Shown piece by piece: positions 1-11,510 of a DNA stretch of 64,000 nt. A program made the position numbers and the translations under genes. The notes under the pieces were generated by a model. The model was not told the origin of the DNA. It made no database searches and saw only the letters and a list, made by a program, of their open reading frames with translations. Source of the DNA: Labia minor (lineage: Eukaryota > Arthropoda > Insecta > Dermaptera > Spongiphoridae); the NCBI GenBank assembly GCA_963082975.1, contig OY720344.1:87420107-87484106 (forward strand), read 5' to 3'. Each line of letters opens with the position of its first letter. The first letter of the stretch is position 1.

Positions 1-109
1 AAATATATTGTTCAAGGAACTTTATATATTCCATTTGCTGAAATTCGCGAACCATTTTATGCCTGGTATGATCAAGAATCAGGTGTAAGTAGAATTGATT
101 ATTATGGAG
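1..109 (+). CDS. CfaD-like protease, exon a (window-truncated)
   Basis: Encodes residues 1-36 of the visible protein, including FAEIREPFYAWYD and SRIDYYG. It ends at g|gtatgc in phase 1. The frame is open from the first base, so the exon starts outside the window. Confidence 0.85.
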
Positions 110-3100
110 GTATGCAATTTATTTATATAATTTGAACTTTTATATTCTTAGAGTTGTTTTTTATATAAATACTTATAATAATCTCTTATTCTGATGTACT
201 TGAATTTTATTTTAGAAAATATTCTATGTAAAATTATAATTTTTTATTCTTAGTCTTGCCTAAATTTTAAGAAAAGTCATCAATGACTCAGTCCTTATAC
301 TTTATTTTTGTAATAAACAAAATTTATTTTTGACATTAAACATTATTATATTTATTAACTCTAAAACTTGTTTTCCAAAGATTTTTATAAATTTTTCGAT
401 ATATAAGTAATTAATAAAAGTGTATAATAGACAAAGAATAGTTGAAATATTGTTTATATAAATGATGAAATACAATTATGAATTAGAAGTTTTTGTCAAA
501 TAGTAAGATTTCTTTAAATTTCTTTAGCTAATATGTGCGTCACTTTAATAAAATTAATCTCAAAAAGATATTCTTAAATAAACTTTAAAAATTTTTTTTT
601 TTCAAATTTTCTGATTTTATATTATTTGATAATAATAATAATAATTAATTCTTTTAAAATTATTGAATTTACTTTAAATTTTTTCAACAAAATATTACTT
701 ATATATAATTAATATGTATACTCTGTATACCTTGTTTTCTAGGTATGGTTAAAACATATCAGAAAAGAAATTATGCCGATTATGGAACCAGCATCAAAGT
801 GGCGCCTGTCACAACCGAAACAGAATTAAACTCCATAACATGTCTACAAGTTAATGGATCTGAAACAAATACAATTTTACCACAATCTATTATTCCTGAT
901 CTTAGTAATTATAAGGTAATAAACAACAATTTTAAAGGAAGAATATCTTTAAATTATATTATAATATAAATATTTTATTCTAAATATAATAAAAAAAATA
1001 AAAAAAGAGATTTAATAAATTTTCCTCAATTATATTTTTAAATTTTATTTAATAATTTCGATCAACTCACGAATTTTACTTTTTATTAGTGATAATTTTC
1101 GCTATTATAATAATTGATGTATGTAAAAAAAGGATAAATATTTTAAAAATTTATTTTTTAATAGATTTTTCTTTTATTAGTTTGCAGGGATGGAGATTAT
1201 TAATGGACTTGAAGCTGAAAAATGGAGATTAGACGAAGTTTTATATGAACGTAATAATAAATACACGATATGGATTCGCTATAAGGTGAATATTTTTCTC
1301 TTATTATAGTTAAGTGTTTTTTTAAATAAAACTATATTTTTTTATTTTATTTAAGAATAAAAATCAAACTCCTGTACCACTCCGATACGAAATGAAAGGA
1401 TATAATTCGTTACTTGGATCTCATTATGATCACTATTATATCAATTATGAATGGTTCAATTCTATTTCACCTGATCCAGAAGTATTTGAAATTGATGCTA
1501 GTAAGTATTAAAACAAAATTAAAGAGTCTATGATTTTAGCTTCATATTAAATTTCAAAGACTTTGAAGAATTAAAAAAATAATAGATTTAAGAAGACTAT
1601 TGATCTAAAAGTGAATGGACTAGAAACAAATCCCATGATAGATGTTTTATGAATATTTATAAAAAAAGCTGAGGCACATAAGGATTTCTAAGAACAAATA
1701 TTTCTACTATTTAGTACACGTACTAGGACAGTGGTTCTTCATAAAAGAAGATAAAAACATATTAATTCAAAGGAAATATCTATTATTATTATTTTAAACG
1801 CCCTCACGAATATATCTGAGGGTCCTATACTATTCATAAATAAATTTAAAAAAAATATAATTATAGTAAATATTGTAAGACAAAGTTAAAAGTTAAATAT
1901 GATATATGGTACTCTTAATCATTTTCGTATCATAGCGAAATATGTTTTGAATTAATATTTTTTTTTATCTTTTATGTAGAACCACTTACCTAGTAGGTGT
2001 TCTAGATCTAGATAGTAGAAATATTTTTTCTTAGTAATCCTTCTGTACCCCCAGTTTTTTTATAAATATTCATAAAACATCCATCTTGGAATTTGTTTCT
2101 ATTTTCATCATTTGGATCAATAAGGCCTTCTTAAATTTATTATTCTTTTCTTTCTTCAAAGTCTTTGAAGTATAATAAGTTTTTTTTTGGTTTTGTATTA
2201 TACTTCATTTTTACCAATAGTACCTCTATTTATTTAAATTTTTGATATTATATTTAATATTTTTTTGATATTATATCCATAATATACTCAATACTTCTTT
2301 TATTTACATATATATGATCAAATATTTTTAAATATAAAATGTTATCCTTTTTATTTCTTTCTTAGTTTTTCAATAGAACAATGAGGTTTGTTTTCTGATT
2401 TTTAGATTTTCTTATTTCTTGTACTTTCTAACTATTCCTAGTATATTATTTTTTTATTATGTTCTTCAATTTTATTCTTTTTTATTTTTATTTTTAGCAG
2501 ATTTTGATATAAAAATTTAATTTAGTATTTTCATTTTAACTAATTCCTTTTTCTATTATATAAGTGCCAATAATAATCCAAGAATTGAATCTAATTTACA
2601 TTGAGGGATTTATTAAGAAAATTTTGAAAAAAAAATGAAAAGAAAATTAGAATTAGAATCCAAAAATAAATTGTCTTATACTTTTAATGTTATTACTTTA
2701 ATACGCAATTAATTAAGTTCCTAGTGAAAATTCTTTAATATTAACATTACTAAATATAATATTTTAAATATATAATCACTTATAATTTCATTTAAATTTA
2801 TAAGAAAATTATTTAATAAATTTTCTAAAACGATATTTTTTCAGACTTAACCTGTGTTAGTTTTCCTGGACCTGGTGCACAACATTTGGCTACATTTAAT
2901 CCAATGCAAGAATTTATTCACGGTGATGAATCGCATATACATAGCGCTTTTAATGAATTCCAAAATACTCATAGACGTCGATATCATTCTCATCATGAAC
3001 ATTTAAGAAGAAAAGAAATTTTCAGACAAAATTTTAGGTTTGTTTTAATGAAATTTTTAATAAATTGGGATAGGTCTTATTTTATATAAAAATCAATTCA

Positions 3101-5414
3101 AATAAACATTCATATACATAATTATTAAACAAGAATTTATAAATATCCGTATAAATTATTCAAAAATAAAATTTGCTGGAAAAAGTTTGTGTATTTGAAA
3201 ATTATCTAGATTTTATATTTTATACATAAGTCTAGTTATTATTAATCATCTTAATAATTTTTTTAAAAAATAATTTCAGATTTATTCATTCTAAAAATCG
3301 CGCTGGGTTATCATTTCAACTTGGAGTTAATCATCTTGCTGATAGAACTGATAACGAATTAAAGGCACTTCGTGGTCGCACTTATTCTCCGGGACCAAAT
3401 AATGGACTTAAATTCCCATTCCCAAAAAGTATGGCTAAAGATTTGCCTCAATCAATTGATTGGCGTTTATATGGAGCTGTAACTCCAGTTAAAGGTTGTA
3501 TTTTTAATTTTAATGCATTATCTTACGATTTAACCAATTTTTTAATATTCCTAGATTTTTGGAATATAATCTCAGTTTTATTATTCTATTTTAAATGCAC
3601 TTTAAATATTTTGGATATTTTTATTTATATTTTATATTTTCATTCGACACATCACATTTTAGCCAATAAGACCCAAAAATATTTATCTTAGTAAAATTTT
3701 ATTCATGAATGCAACGATATGTTTTAAGAAATTTTTGAAAACAATATTTTCTAAAGAGAAGTTCACATCAAATGAAGATAATGGTGATCAGACTCATTGA
3801 TCACTACTTCTTAAAAATGCCAAAAAAGTTTTCAATAACTTAATCACTTCCGGAACTCTGACTTTTATATACTGACAAAATAAATAAACTTGTTCTTATT
3901 TCGGTTAATAAACATTTGTTCTATTCAAATGTACATATATGAAACAAAAGTTGAAGGTTAAAATTAAGATTATGGAACATCATCATAATAGTTATATGGT
4001 TACATTTTAGTATAATTTATAAAAATAGTTATATATATTTTAAATTTAAATATTAAATATTTATATTAGGTTCTCAGATATTTTGTGTGATTTTTTTAAC
4101 CTCTAATTTACCTTATATACTTATATATAATAATTTATAAATTATTTGACCACAAACACTATAATATTATTTTTGTTTTACAGTTAATATAAGAACTATG
4201 CTTTCAAAACCCACAATACTCTCATCTTCTTTAAATTAAATTGATAAAATTATTTTTTAGATCAGTCTGTTTGTGGTTCTTGTTGGAGTTATGGAACAAC
4301 TGGATCTATCGAAGGAGCATATTTCTTAAAATATGGGGATTTGGTTCGATTTTCTCAACAAGCACTTATTGATTGTACCTGGGGTTATGGAAATAATGGC
4401 TGTGATGGTGGCGAGGAATTTCGCGCTTATGAGTGGATGATGAAACATGGTGGCCTTGCAACTGAAGATGATTATGGACCATATCTAGGACAAGATGGAT
4501 ATTGTCATTTAGAAAATATAACATTAAAAGGCTCGATTTCCAGTTATGTTAATGTCACTTCAGGAGATGAAGATGCTTTAAGAATTGCTCTTGTAAAGAA
4601 AGGGCCTATTGCAGTGGGAATTGATGCCGCCCATAAAACTTTTTCATTTTATACTAAAGGAGTATATTATGAACCTAATTGTGGTATGTTTTATTAGGAT
4701 TTTTATTTTTTATTTACTATCCAACCATTCATTTTCCAAATGATTTTTCATGATACCAAACTTTTAATTAATCGTTTTTCTGGAAATTTTTTGGAAAACT
4801 AATTTTTTTTCTTTCATTTGAGCTATAAGGATTTTTAGATGCCAGATTATATAATTCTAACTAATAATATATATATCTGGGAATACACGAATGTTATTAT
4901 GTGAACTCCGCCTTTCGTCAGAAAATCTATTTTTAACTTTTATTTTTAACTTATAAATAATAAAATTTTGACATCTAATACTTCTACACAATAATTTTAA
5001 CGAAAAAGCATTTTCACAACATAATAATATATGTTTTCCGATCTTCATTTAAATTTATTCCAAATATTATAATTCTTTGTAAATAGTAGCTAAATATTTA
5101 AACTTGTCTACATTTTGAAAATCAACATTTTTATATTTTAAAATTCTGTATATCCACATTCTATATTATAAGTATATTATCTTACATATAGTATGATAAT
5201 AATTTATTTTAATATATATATATTTTTAGGAAATAAGGAAGAAAATTTGGATCATGCAGTTTTATTAGTTGGATACGGAAATTTAAATGGTGAACCATAT
5301 TGGTTGATTAAAAATTCCTGGTCTACTCACTGGGGAAATGATGGTTATGTTTTAATGTCACCAAAAGATAACAATTGTGGAGTGGCAACAGATGCTACAT
5401 ATGTTAATATGTAA
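1..5414 (+). CDS. C1A cysteine protease, CfaD (counting factor associated protein D)-like, 5'-partial, 8 exons
   Basis: A papain-fold peptidase that should cleave proteins in a secretory or lysosomal compartment. Joining 1-109, 743-915, 1181-1285, 1356-1500, 2845-3037, 3280-3494, 4261-4683 and 5230-5414 gives 515 codons plus TAA with no internal stop, and every junction is GT/AG in phase. Residues 1-177 match the N-terminal domain typical of the CfaD family (IDYYGGMVKTYQ, TCLQVNG, YEMKGYNSLLGSHYDHYY). Residues about 190-275 form an I29-type inhibitory propeptide with a GVNHLADRT segment. The mature domain starts near LPQSIDW (about 297). Catalytic residues are Gln315 and Cys321 in QSVCGSCW, His463 in LDHAVLLVGYG and Asn483 in WLIKNSWSTHWG. 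The signal peptide and first exon(s) lie left of the window. The catalytic set is complete and no lesion is visible, so the gene looks functional. Family assignment is from remembered family features. Confidence 0.9.
743..915 (+). CDS. CfaD-like protease, exon b
   Basis: The acceptor is ttttctag and the donor is aag|gtaata. The first two bases complete the Gly codon split by the previous intron. It then reads MVKTYQKRNYADYG through ITCLQVNG to PDLSNYK, ending in phase 0. The Met after the acceptor is internal to the domain and not a start codon. Confidence 0.85.
1181..1285 (+). CDS. CfaD-like protease, exon c
   Basis: Two AGs compete. Using ttattag at 1180 gives FAGMEIINGLEAEKWRLDE in phase with the previous exon. 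Using the tttgcag AG at 1187 breaks the frame. The donor is aag|gtgaat. The exon encodes ERNNKYTIWIRYK. Confidence 0.8.
1356..1500 (+). CDS. CfaD-like protease, exon d
   Basis: The acceptor is tatttaag and the donor is gcta|gtaagt, phase 1. It encodes the family-typical VPLRYEMKGYNSLLGSHYDH block and ends in DPEVFEIDA. The following intron is 1,344 bp and carries a foldback element. Confidence 0.85.
1554..2170. repeat. foldback (long inverted repeat) element in intron d-e
   Basis: The left arm, about 1554-1750, starting ttcaaagactttgaagaa, is repeated in inverted orientation at about 1985-2170, ending ttcttcaaagtctttgaa. Internal blocks also match in reverse, for example ataaatattcataaaac. 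The arms are about 190 bp and diverged by scattered substitutions and indels. No coding capacity is seen. It resembles a MITE that entered the intron, with the gene's splice sites intact on both sides. Confidence 0.6.
2167..2206. repeat. hairpin at the right edge of the intronic foldback element
   Basis: GAAGTATAATA at 2167-2177 is the exact reverse complement of TATTATACTTC at 2196-2206, with an 18-base T-rich loop. Confidence 0.5.
2845..3037 (+). CDS. CfaD-like protease, exon e
   Basis: The acceptor is ttttttcag and the donor is ag|gtttgt, phase 2. It opens with LTCVSFPGPGAQHLATFNP and runs into the propeptide (FIHGDESHIHSAFNEFQ, RRKEIFRQNFR). It is rich in His and Arg. Confidence 0.85.
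3280..3494 (+). CDS. CfaD-like protease, exon f
   Basis: The acceptor is aatttcag and the donor is aaag|gttgta, phase 1. It carries the propeptide end (GVNHLADRTDNELKALRG), the processing region, and the start of the mature enzyme (LPQSIDWRLYGAVTPVK). Confidence 0.85.
4261..4683 (+). CDS. CfaD-like protease, exon g (catalytic Cys)
   Basis: The acceptor is attttttag and the donor is tgtg|gtatgt, phase 1. It carries the active-site block QSVCGSCWS, the second conserved segment ALIDCTWGYGNNGCDGGEE, and the KKGPIAVGIDA strand leading to the S2 pocket. It is the longest exon at 423 bp. Confidence 0.9.
5230..5414 (+). CDS. CfaD-like protease, last exon (catalytic His and Asn)
   Basis: The acceptor is tatttttag. 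It encodes LDHAVLLVGYG (active His), WLIKNSWSTHWGNDGY (active Asn) and NNCGVATDATYVNM, then TAA at 5412-5414. Length and ending are normal for the C1A fold. Confidence 0.9.
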
Positions 5415-5530
5415 ACAGGGTAGATTGTGATTGTAATGATATTAATAATCAAAATAAGAGTGCTGTCTCTCTTTATTCAATCATCTTTATATTTTTATTG
5501 ATTCTTGTGTCTTTACTTAAATCTTTCTTT

Positions 5531-5536
5531 AATAAA
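5531..5536 (+). promoter_or_regulatory. polyadenylation signal of the protease gene
   Basis: AATAAA lies 117 bp after the stop codon and is followed by T-rich sequence. A further AATAAA-like site follows near 5587. This implies a short 3' UTR. Confidence 0.55.
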
Positions 5537-5539
5537 ATG

Positions 5540-6450
5540 TTAATTTTGTTTGAATTATTTTATATATAAAAAATACATGTTTAAAATAAAACTATTATTT
5601 TATGATTAAATTAGTTGCTTCTTTGATTTAATAAGTCCCAAATCATAAACACCAAATAACAATAATTTTAGTGAAAAATAATTTATTAATTGTCTTAAAT
5701 TAAATATATGTATTATATATCAAATAAAGTAATTTAATTAGTAATACATTTGTCTATTTACACATTTTTTGATATGTTCCTGAAAAAAATAAATATTTTA
5801 ATAGAAATGTGTATAAAAACGTTTAAGTTTATTATTATTATTTATTATTATTATTTAATTATATCAATTTTTTTAGTATTTAAATTAATCCTTTAATTAC
5901 GCCAGTGGTCAATAAGCATTCTACCTGCCTCATATTCCGGTGATCATCAATAAACGATTGGGAGTTATAAAAATCGAATATTGACGACCCCTGTAGTTAA
6001 ATAATTGAACAATAATATATTAAAAAGTAATTTTTTATTAATTAAATTCCATTTTTAATCTATGTTTCTAAAAATATGAACTTTTCTTTTTATTTTTTAC
6101 TTATTTTTACTTTCGATTTACTATTAACTATAACTATTACTTAATATTTAATTAAACATAAGTTTTCTTTACTACTTTTGATTTTGATAGATTTAAATTA
6201 TCTTATTAAAGTACATTTAAAGTGTGTAAATTGTGTTTTCTAAGTTTTAATAATGATTTTACAATGCTTAATCAAGGAGATATCACTGAAACTTATTCTA
6301 ATATATTATTAACAGAAATAAAGAGTAGAAAATCTCTCAAGAATTAATTACCTTTTAGAAATTTAATTTTAAAGTTGATATTTTAAAAAAGAGAAAATCT
6401 TAAAAATTATTATTATTTCCATTTTTTATCTAAATAAATATTAGAATCAA
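5540..6450. other. AT-rich spacer after the protease gene
   Basis: There is no coding pattern. At 5903-5993 a 91-bp stretch begins CAGTGGTCAATA and ends TATTGACGACCCCTG. These ends are imperfect inverted repeats of hAT style, but no matching 8-bp duplication was found. Confidence 0.4.
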
Positions 6451-7020
6451 AGAGGAATAGTATTAACACACAAAATCTTAAGATACAAAACATAAAATTT
6501 GAAAATGTGTTGAAAAATTAAATACTTAGGTTTTGTAATCACGAAAGATAATAATATTCGGGAAAAATTTAAATTGAAGTTGCAATGGAGTAAAGCCTGT
6601 TATCATGCATTAAAAGGGTCTTATCTCATCAAAACTATTATCAAAGAAGATCAAAATTACAATATATAAAACAATTATTTTTCCGGTTAATTGGTTATAT
6701 GGGTAATGTGAAAGATGAGGTCACCGGTGAATGACGGAGACTGCATAATTGAGGAAATACATGATCTCTAAGCATCTCCATAGGGTTATAAAATAAAGAA
6801 AGCTGAAATGGACAGGACACATGGCTAGAATGGGTGATGATAGACCAGCGAAAAATATATTTGTGGAGGGACGAAACGTCCGGATGAAAGACCAAGGACG
6901 CGGTGGACGAATAATGAAAGATGGGAGAAAATAGAATTTGGATGATTGTAACTTGGAGAAATGTAGTTGCTGTGGCAAAGAACTTTCGAGTTACGTTAGG
7001 GCCACAGAGTTAGATAGATA
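6451..7020 (+). pseudogene. non-LTR retrotransposon reverse transcriptase, decayed 3' end
   Basis: Conceptual reading across frames gives stretches typical of the C-terminal part of RTE/Jockey-like reverse transcriptases. These include a KFENV...DNNIREKFKLKLQWSKACYHALKG-like segment, MARMGDD, RPRTRWT and a KEL-like end. Stops and frameshifts are frequent. It ends in a TAGATAGATAGACAG tail. The same 3' domain recurs at 9.5, 18.1, 22.5, 46.8, 52.2, 55 and 63.5 kb, so this is one amplified resident family. Confidence 0.7.
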
Positions 7021-7167
7021 GACAGTTGAGATTTGAACTATTTCAAGTCTACTCATCCACAAACATAGTAATTTCTCCTTCCTTCAATCTCTTCCTAATT
7101 TGGTCTAGTTAATGGTAACAACCAACAATACATGACAGAGTTTACCTTCTCAAAATTCATATACTAT

Positions 7168-7390
7168 CAGGGCCGGTTCTAGGGTTTTGATCACCCCTGA
7201 CAAAACGAAATTTGGCACAAATTATCATTTAAATCAGTGGTTCCCAAAGTGGTCTATATCGACTTAAATGAATCAATTGATTAATGATCTTTATTCTTGA
7301 TAACAAAAATCTTTTTCTTTCATAATTATCTAAAACAGAGTATTCAAAGTGATTGCCGTAAGGGCCGGATTGGAATTTAATCATTAAGGC
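7168..7390. repeat. cluster of hAT-like terminal motifs
   Basis: Three different hAT-style ends lie within 220 bp: CAGGGCCGGTTCTAGGG at 7168, CAGTGGTTCCCAAAGTGG at 7235 and AGGGCCGGATTGG at 7361. Full elements with both ends were not found. This suggests successive nested insertions or deletions. Confidence 0.4.
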
Positions 7391-9416
7391 GAGTTATATA
7401 AGTGAATTGCAAAATATTAATAAGATTAAAGTAGCATTAAATTTTATTTATAACATTAATTTTCCTCAGGGGCCCACAAATGTGGGTACGGGATTTAGCA
7501 CTCCCGAGGTACCCGAGCTAACTTAACCGTCATAGCTGGTTTCAAACCAAGGAATCATCCTACAAGAGTTGAATAAGAGTGACGAGATAGAGTACCACAT
7601 GGACACATGATACCTAACTATTGATGGTAACACTTAATAACCCGATATAGGTTAAAGGTTAAGACAAGACGGATATCGTATATGACGATTCAAGCATTAT
7701 GGGGACTAAACTTGGTTCTTTATAAAAATTAATAAATATAAATGCACTAATATATTAAACACATATGGGGAAATTACAATAAATTGTATATATTTAAATA
7801 AAAATTATTTTTAAAAATAAGTAATTTGATAAAAACAAACATAAAACAATATATTTCACAAACTTTTCAATGGTTATCAATAAAATTTAATTATTTGATT
7901 AATAATTATTAAATTCATAAATATTATTCAAACATTTTCTTCTTCAAAAAAACTTCATAGTATAAGTCAATAATTTCAATATATTTATGTATTGTACGAT
8001 TTCATATTTATATTTATATTATAATTTTATTATTATATATATTATTATTCTTTTTGAGATTCATTCATATTTTTCTGATTAACATATAAATGTCATAGAG
8101 ATTATACACTTTTCAAAGTTGAAATATTCCATATTATTATCTGAAAACTTTGGTAGCCGAGGTTAACAACTTTCGCATTCATTAGAGACAGAAAAATAGA
8201 TAAAATAGGATTTATAATAATTATAAGAAAATTTGTTATCATTTAATCTTTCTTTGTTTTTCCCTTGTTGCTAATAATTTCCGAATTTTTCTTTATTATT
8301 AAATAAAAAAAATATATATATATATAATCACGTCTAATTCTAAAACAGAAGTAACTTTTATCTTCTCATTGCTTGATGATTTATTGATCTTTTCATTTCT
8401 CATTTTATATTATCTTCAACTAACTCATTCCAACACACTTTGATATCTTTTTAAAAGTGAACAAGTTGAATGTTCTAATTTCATTTACATAAACATTCGT
8501 GGAAATGAAATATTTCTGAGAAAAGATTAAAGGTGATGGAATAGATTAGATTGCTAGTTAAAGGACCTTTAACACCTGATTGTTAGGATAACTGCACTCT
8601 AATTACCATAGGAAGAGAAAGGGGACTAATTAAAGTTGTCTCCGAGCATGTTCTCGACAAAGGAAGAACAGGACAATAGACCACGGGAAAGCGGCCCAAG
8701 GAGTTTGCTCCAACTTGCTTCGTTTAGTTTGGACCAAACAGAGACCCGATCTGATATTTAAATAGTGCCCTTGTGCTTTAGATCAATAAAACTAAGAGTG
8801 CATATATAAGTATTAAACAAATATTTTTCACCATATATTTACTGTTATAAAAAAAATCTATCTATATTCTTATCAAATTTATCTATCTAATCTAATTTAT
8901 TATACTCTAGTAAAAATAATATAAAAGTCTCCGGCCAGTATATTTTTTTGAGTCAGTTCATTAAAAAATAATACCATTTAATTGAATTTCATATGAAGTA
9001 AACGAGGATAGAAATAAGAACAATAACCAGCACTTATTTCATTTTTCACATCTTAATTTTTTTGTTTTCATTTGAAGAAAACGTATGCTTCCTTCAAAAA
9101 GCTTGGGAATCTACTCGTTTGCAATTATCTTATCTATACTAGCAAAAATGGTATAAATATATTTGTATATATATATTTATATGTATATATATATATTTAT
9201 ATATATTTGTATATTTTTGAGATATTAAACCGCTCTAAGGATTTTTTTTTGAAATTCACACCATAGATAATATTTATAAAGACAAATCGATCTGTATTGG
9301 TTTCAGCCTGGAGAAAAATCATCTTCATTAGTTTTTTCTTAATTTAAATTTATATGAAGTCACAAATGTCGTCATTCATATTGAAATTTGCCTCTTGACA
9401 TTCTTTTATTAATTGA
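7391..9416. other. spacer, mostly AT-rich, no gene recognised
   Basis: A less AT-rich patch at about 7470-7710 (for example GTACGGGATTTAGCACTCCC) and another at 8590-8760 look like old repeat fragments but match nothing recognised. The remainder is AT-rich with TA-rich microsatellites near 8310 and 9165-9200. Confidence 0.5.
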
Positions 9417-10148
9417 CTAGCTTCTCAGAGCTCCTTCGTCGCTCTTCGCATCTAGACGGGGGCTCCGCCCCCTGTACCCCCCCGAGTGTCCCTATTCTGA
9501 GCTATAACCATCTAACTCCTAACCTGTCCCATCTCTCTCACGTTCCTTCCTACATTGTCCACCCTGTTCACAATTGGTCTTCCACACAGACGTTTTCCAA
9601 TCGAACTCCCCACCAATATATTTTTCCTCTCCCATTCTAGCTATGTGCCCTGCCGATCCCAGCCTTCTCTATTTTATGACCTATATCTAGAGATGCATAG
9701 AGGTCATGCAATTCCTTGTTATGCAGTCTCCGCTATTCCCCGGTGTCCTCATCTTTCTTTGGCCCATAAATGCTGGGAAGAATCCTATTCTCAAATACTC
9801 TGAATCTATTCTCATCTCCCAGGGTTATAGACCATGCCTCCCACCCATATAATACAATTAATAATTTAATAATTTTGATCCCCTTTGATAATAATTTCCA
9901 GATTGTAACCTCCCATATTTTTGTTCTACATAATTTCCACTACCCGCCTATAATATATTCTTTATAATTTTTTTAAAATTTTTCTAATTCAAAAATCGAA
10001 AATCGGGCTTCGAGGTCTGGTGGCCAGCCCCTTTGTGCTTCCGTGTAAAAAATTCCAGGTCCCTGCGTGCGATAGTTTTTGCTGGAGAGCTCGGTCAAAC
10101 AGACAAACAGACAGACAGACACATTACACTTGCTTTTATTATTATAGA
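9417..10148 (-). mobile_element. non-autonomous Helitron, copy A (732 bp)
   Basis: On the minus strand it begins TCTATAATAATAAAAGC at 10148, followed by a GTCT-rich run, and ends with a hairpin AGAGC...GCTCT followed by GAGAAGCTAG at 9417. It sits between A and T, as Helitrons do. The 3' region shares the GGGGGCTCCGCCCCC palindrome with three other copies. No Rep/helicase coding is present, so it depends on a partner. The interior is a captured reverse-transcriptase fragment. Confidence 0.7.
9480..9900 (-). pseudogene. captured reverse transcriptase 3' fragment inside Helitron copy A
   Basis: Minus-strand reading gives RVFENRILPSIYGPKKDED, then RRLHNKELHDLYASLDI and HKIEKAGIGRAH. These are the end of a non-LTR RT and the start of its C-terminal tail. 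The reading direction matches the Helitron's. This copy retains the LHNKEL block, which copies D and E have lost. Confidence 0.7.
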
Positions 10149-11510
10149 TATTAATATTATATGATATTAATATATTTTTATATTTAAAAATTTAATTTTT
10201 ATTTCTTAATTTTATATGTTTTTTTTATCTATTTTCGTGTTTATTTTTTATTAAATTACTAATTTATATTTATTTATTCATTGTTCTTTTATTGATTAAT
10301 TTTTAGTTAGTTTTATAATTTTTAATATTTTTTCACTAACATATTTTTTATTATTTATTAATATTATTTATTATTATACAGGACCCCAAGTTACATTCAT
10401 TTTAATCAGATTGATGCAATAATGTAACCATGTAACATTTAATAATTGTAATAAATAATTAAAGAATTGTAAATCAATATTTTTTAAAGGTTCGAGCGAT
10501 AGCTCGGTGTGTTTCAGGTACTTATAATTTAAAGTTCCTAATATCTGTAAGTCATTCACGCATATTCCAAGATGAACACATAAGTAATATACTAAAAGAC
10601 AATGTATAGTTTAAGTAATACTAACATTAATATAAAATTATATTCACAGGCCTTAGGTAAAAATAGAAATTTAATTTAATACATCATTAAAACTGAACCC
10701 CGGTCTTTACACCCTCCACTTGAATTAAACGTATAATTTTAATTCATTCGTAAAAAACATTGTATATTTAAGGAAATATTTTCATTTATATTTTTAAATT
10801 ATTTTATATATATCGTCTTATTTTATTTGCATTTTATCAAATAAATTTTTCCATAATAAAATATATTCGGCTGGGTGTGTGAGGGAGAGAGTAAAGGCTA
10901 TTCTCAAGTTCTTCAACTTACCCTCTATAATATTTATATATATATTGAAAAATATATATATTATTTTAAAAGATAAATTTACATAGAAAATTTAGTCAAA
11001 AAAAAAAAAATAAATATTATAAAAAATAATATTTAATGATCTTTTTAAAATACAAATCCAATTATAAAACAAAATAAAAAAAAAATTTTAATGTCAATTA
11101 CTCCCTGGATATTTATTAAATCTTCAGCAAATCATTACATTATTCCTTTTGATGTGCAAATCCAAATAGATGCAAATCGTTTCAACAAAACTTTTTGAAT
11201 TTGTTATACCTATTATAAATCCCATGACACTTTTAATATCATAAAAACAACAGTTCAAGAAGATATCAAGTGACTTTAGTTTTGTTGTTGTTGTTTTTTT
11301 AACTCATTTTATATTATAAGAAAATAAAAAAAAAATGATAATATTTTATATTTTGTTAGAATAAAATATGAATTTCAAATTATTATGAAAATAACTCATT
11401 TAAATGTAAATAGAGTCTAGGGAATGTAGGATGAGGGGGTATCTTAGAGTTTTTCGTATTACAGTATTAATATTATACAATGCAAGTATATGTGAATTAA
11501 ATCAATTTTT
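10149..11510. other. AT-rich spacer
   Basis: No gene is recognised. It is A/T homopolymer-rich with short TA runs. A small GC-richer patch at 10680-10720 and one at 10870-10920 have no recognisable coding or repeat identity. Confidence 0.5.

Noticed and set aside
1188-1285. Alternative acceptor (tttgcag) for exon c
   Set aside because: It looks better as a splice site but introduces a stop or wrong phase. The upstream AG at 1180 keeps the CfaD-like reading frame.
3431-3691. 86-codon frame starting at MAKDLPQSIDW
   Set aside because: Only its first part is exon sequence. After 3494 it runs into the intron. The Met is internal to the protease.
9072-9266. 64-codon frame with YIYLYVYIYIYIYLYIF
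   Set aside because: Translation of TA/TG-rich simple sequence.
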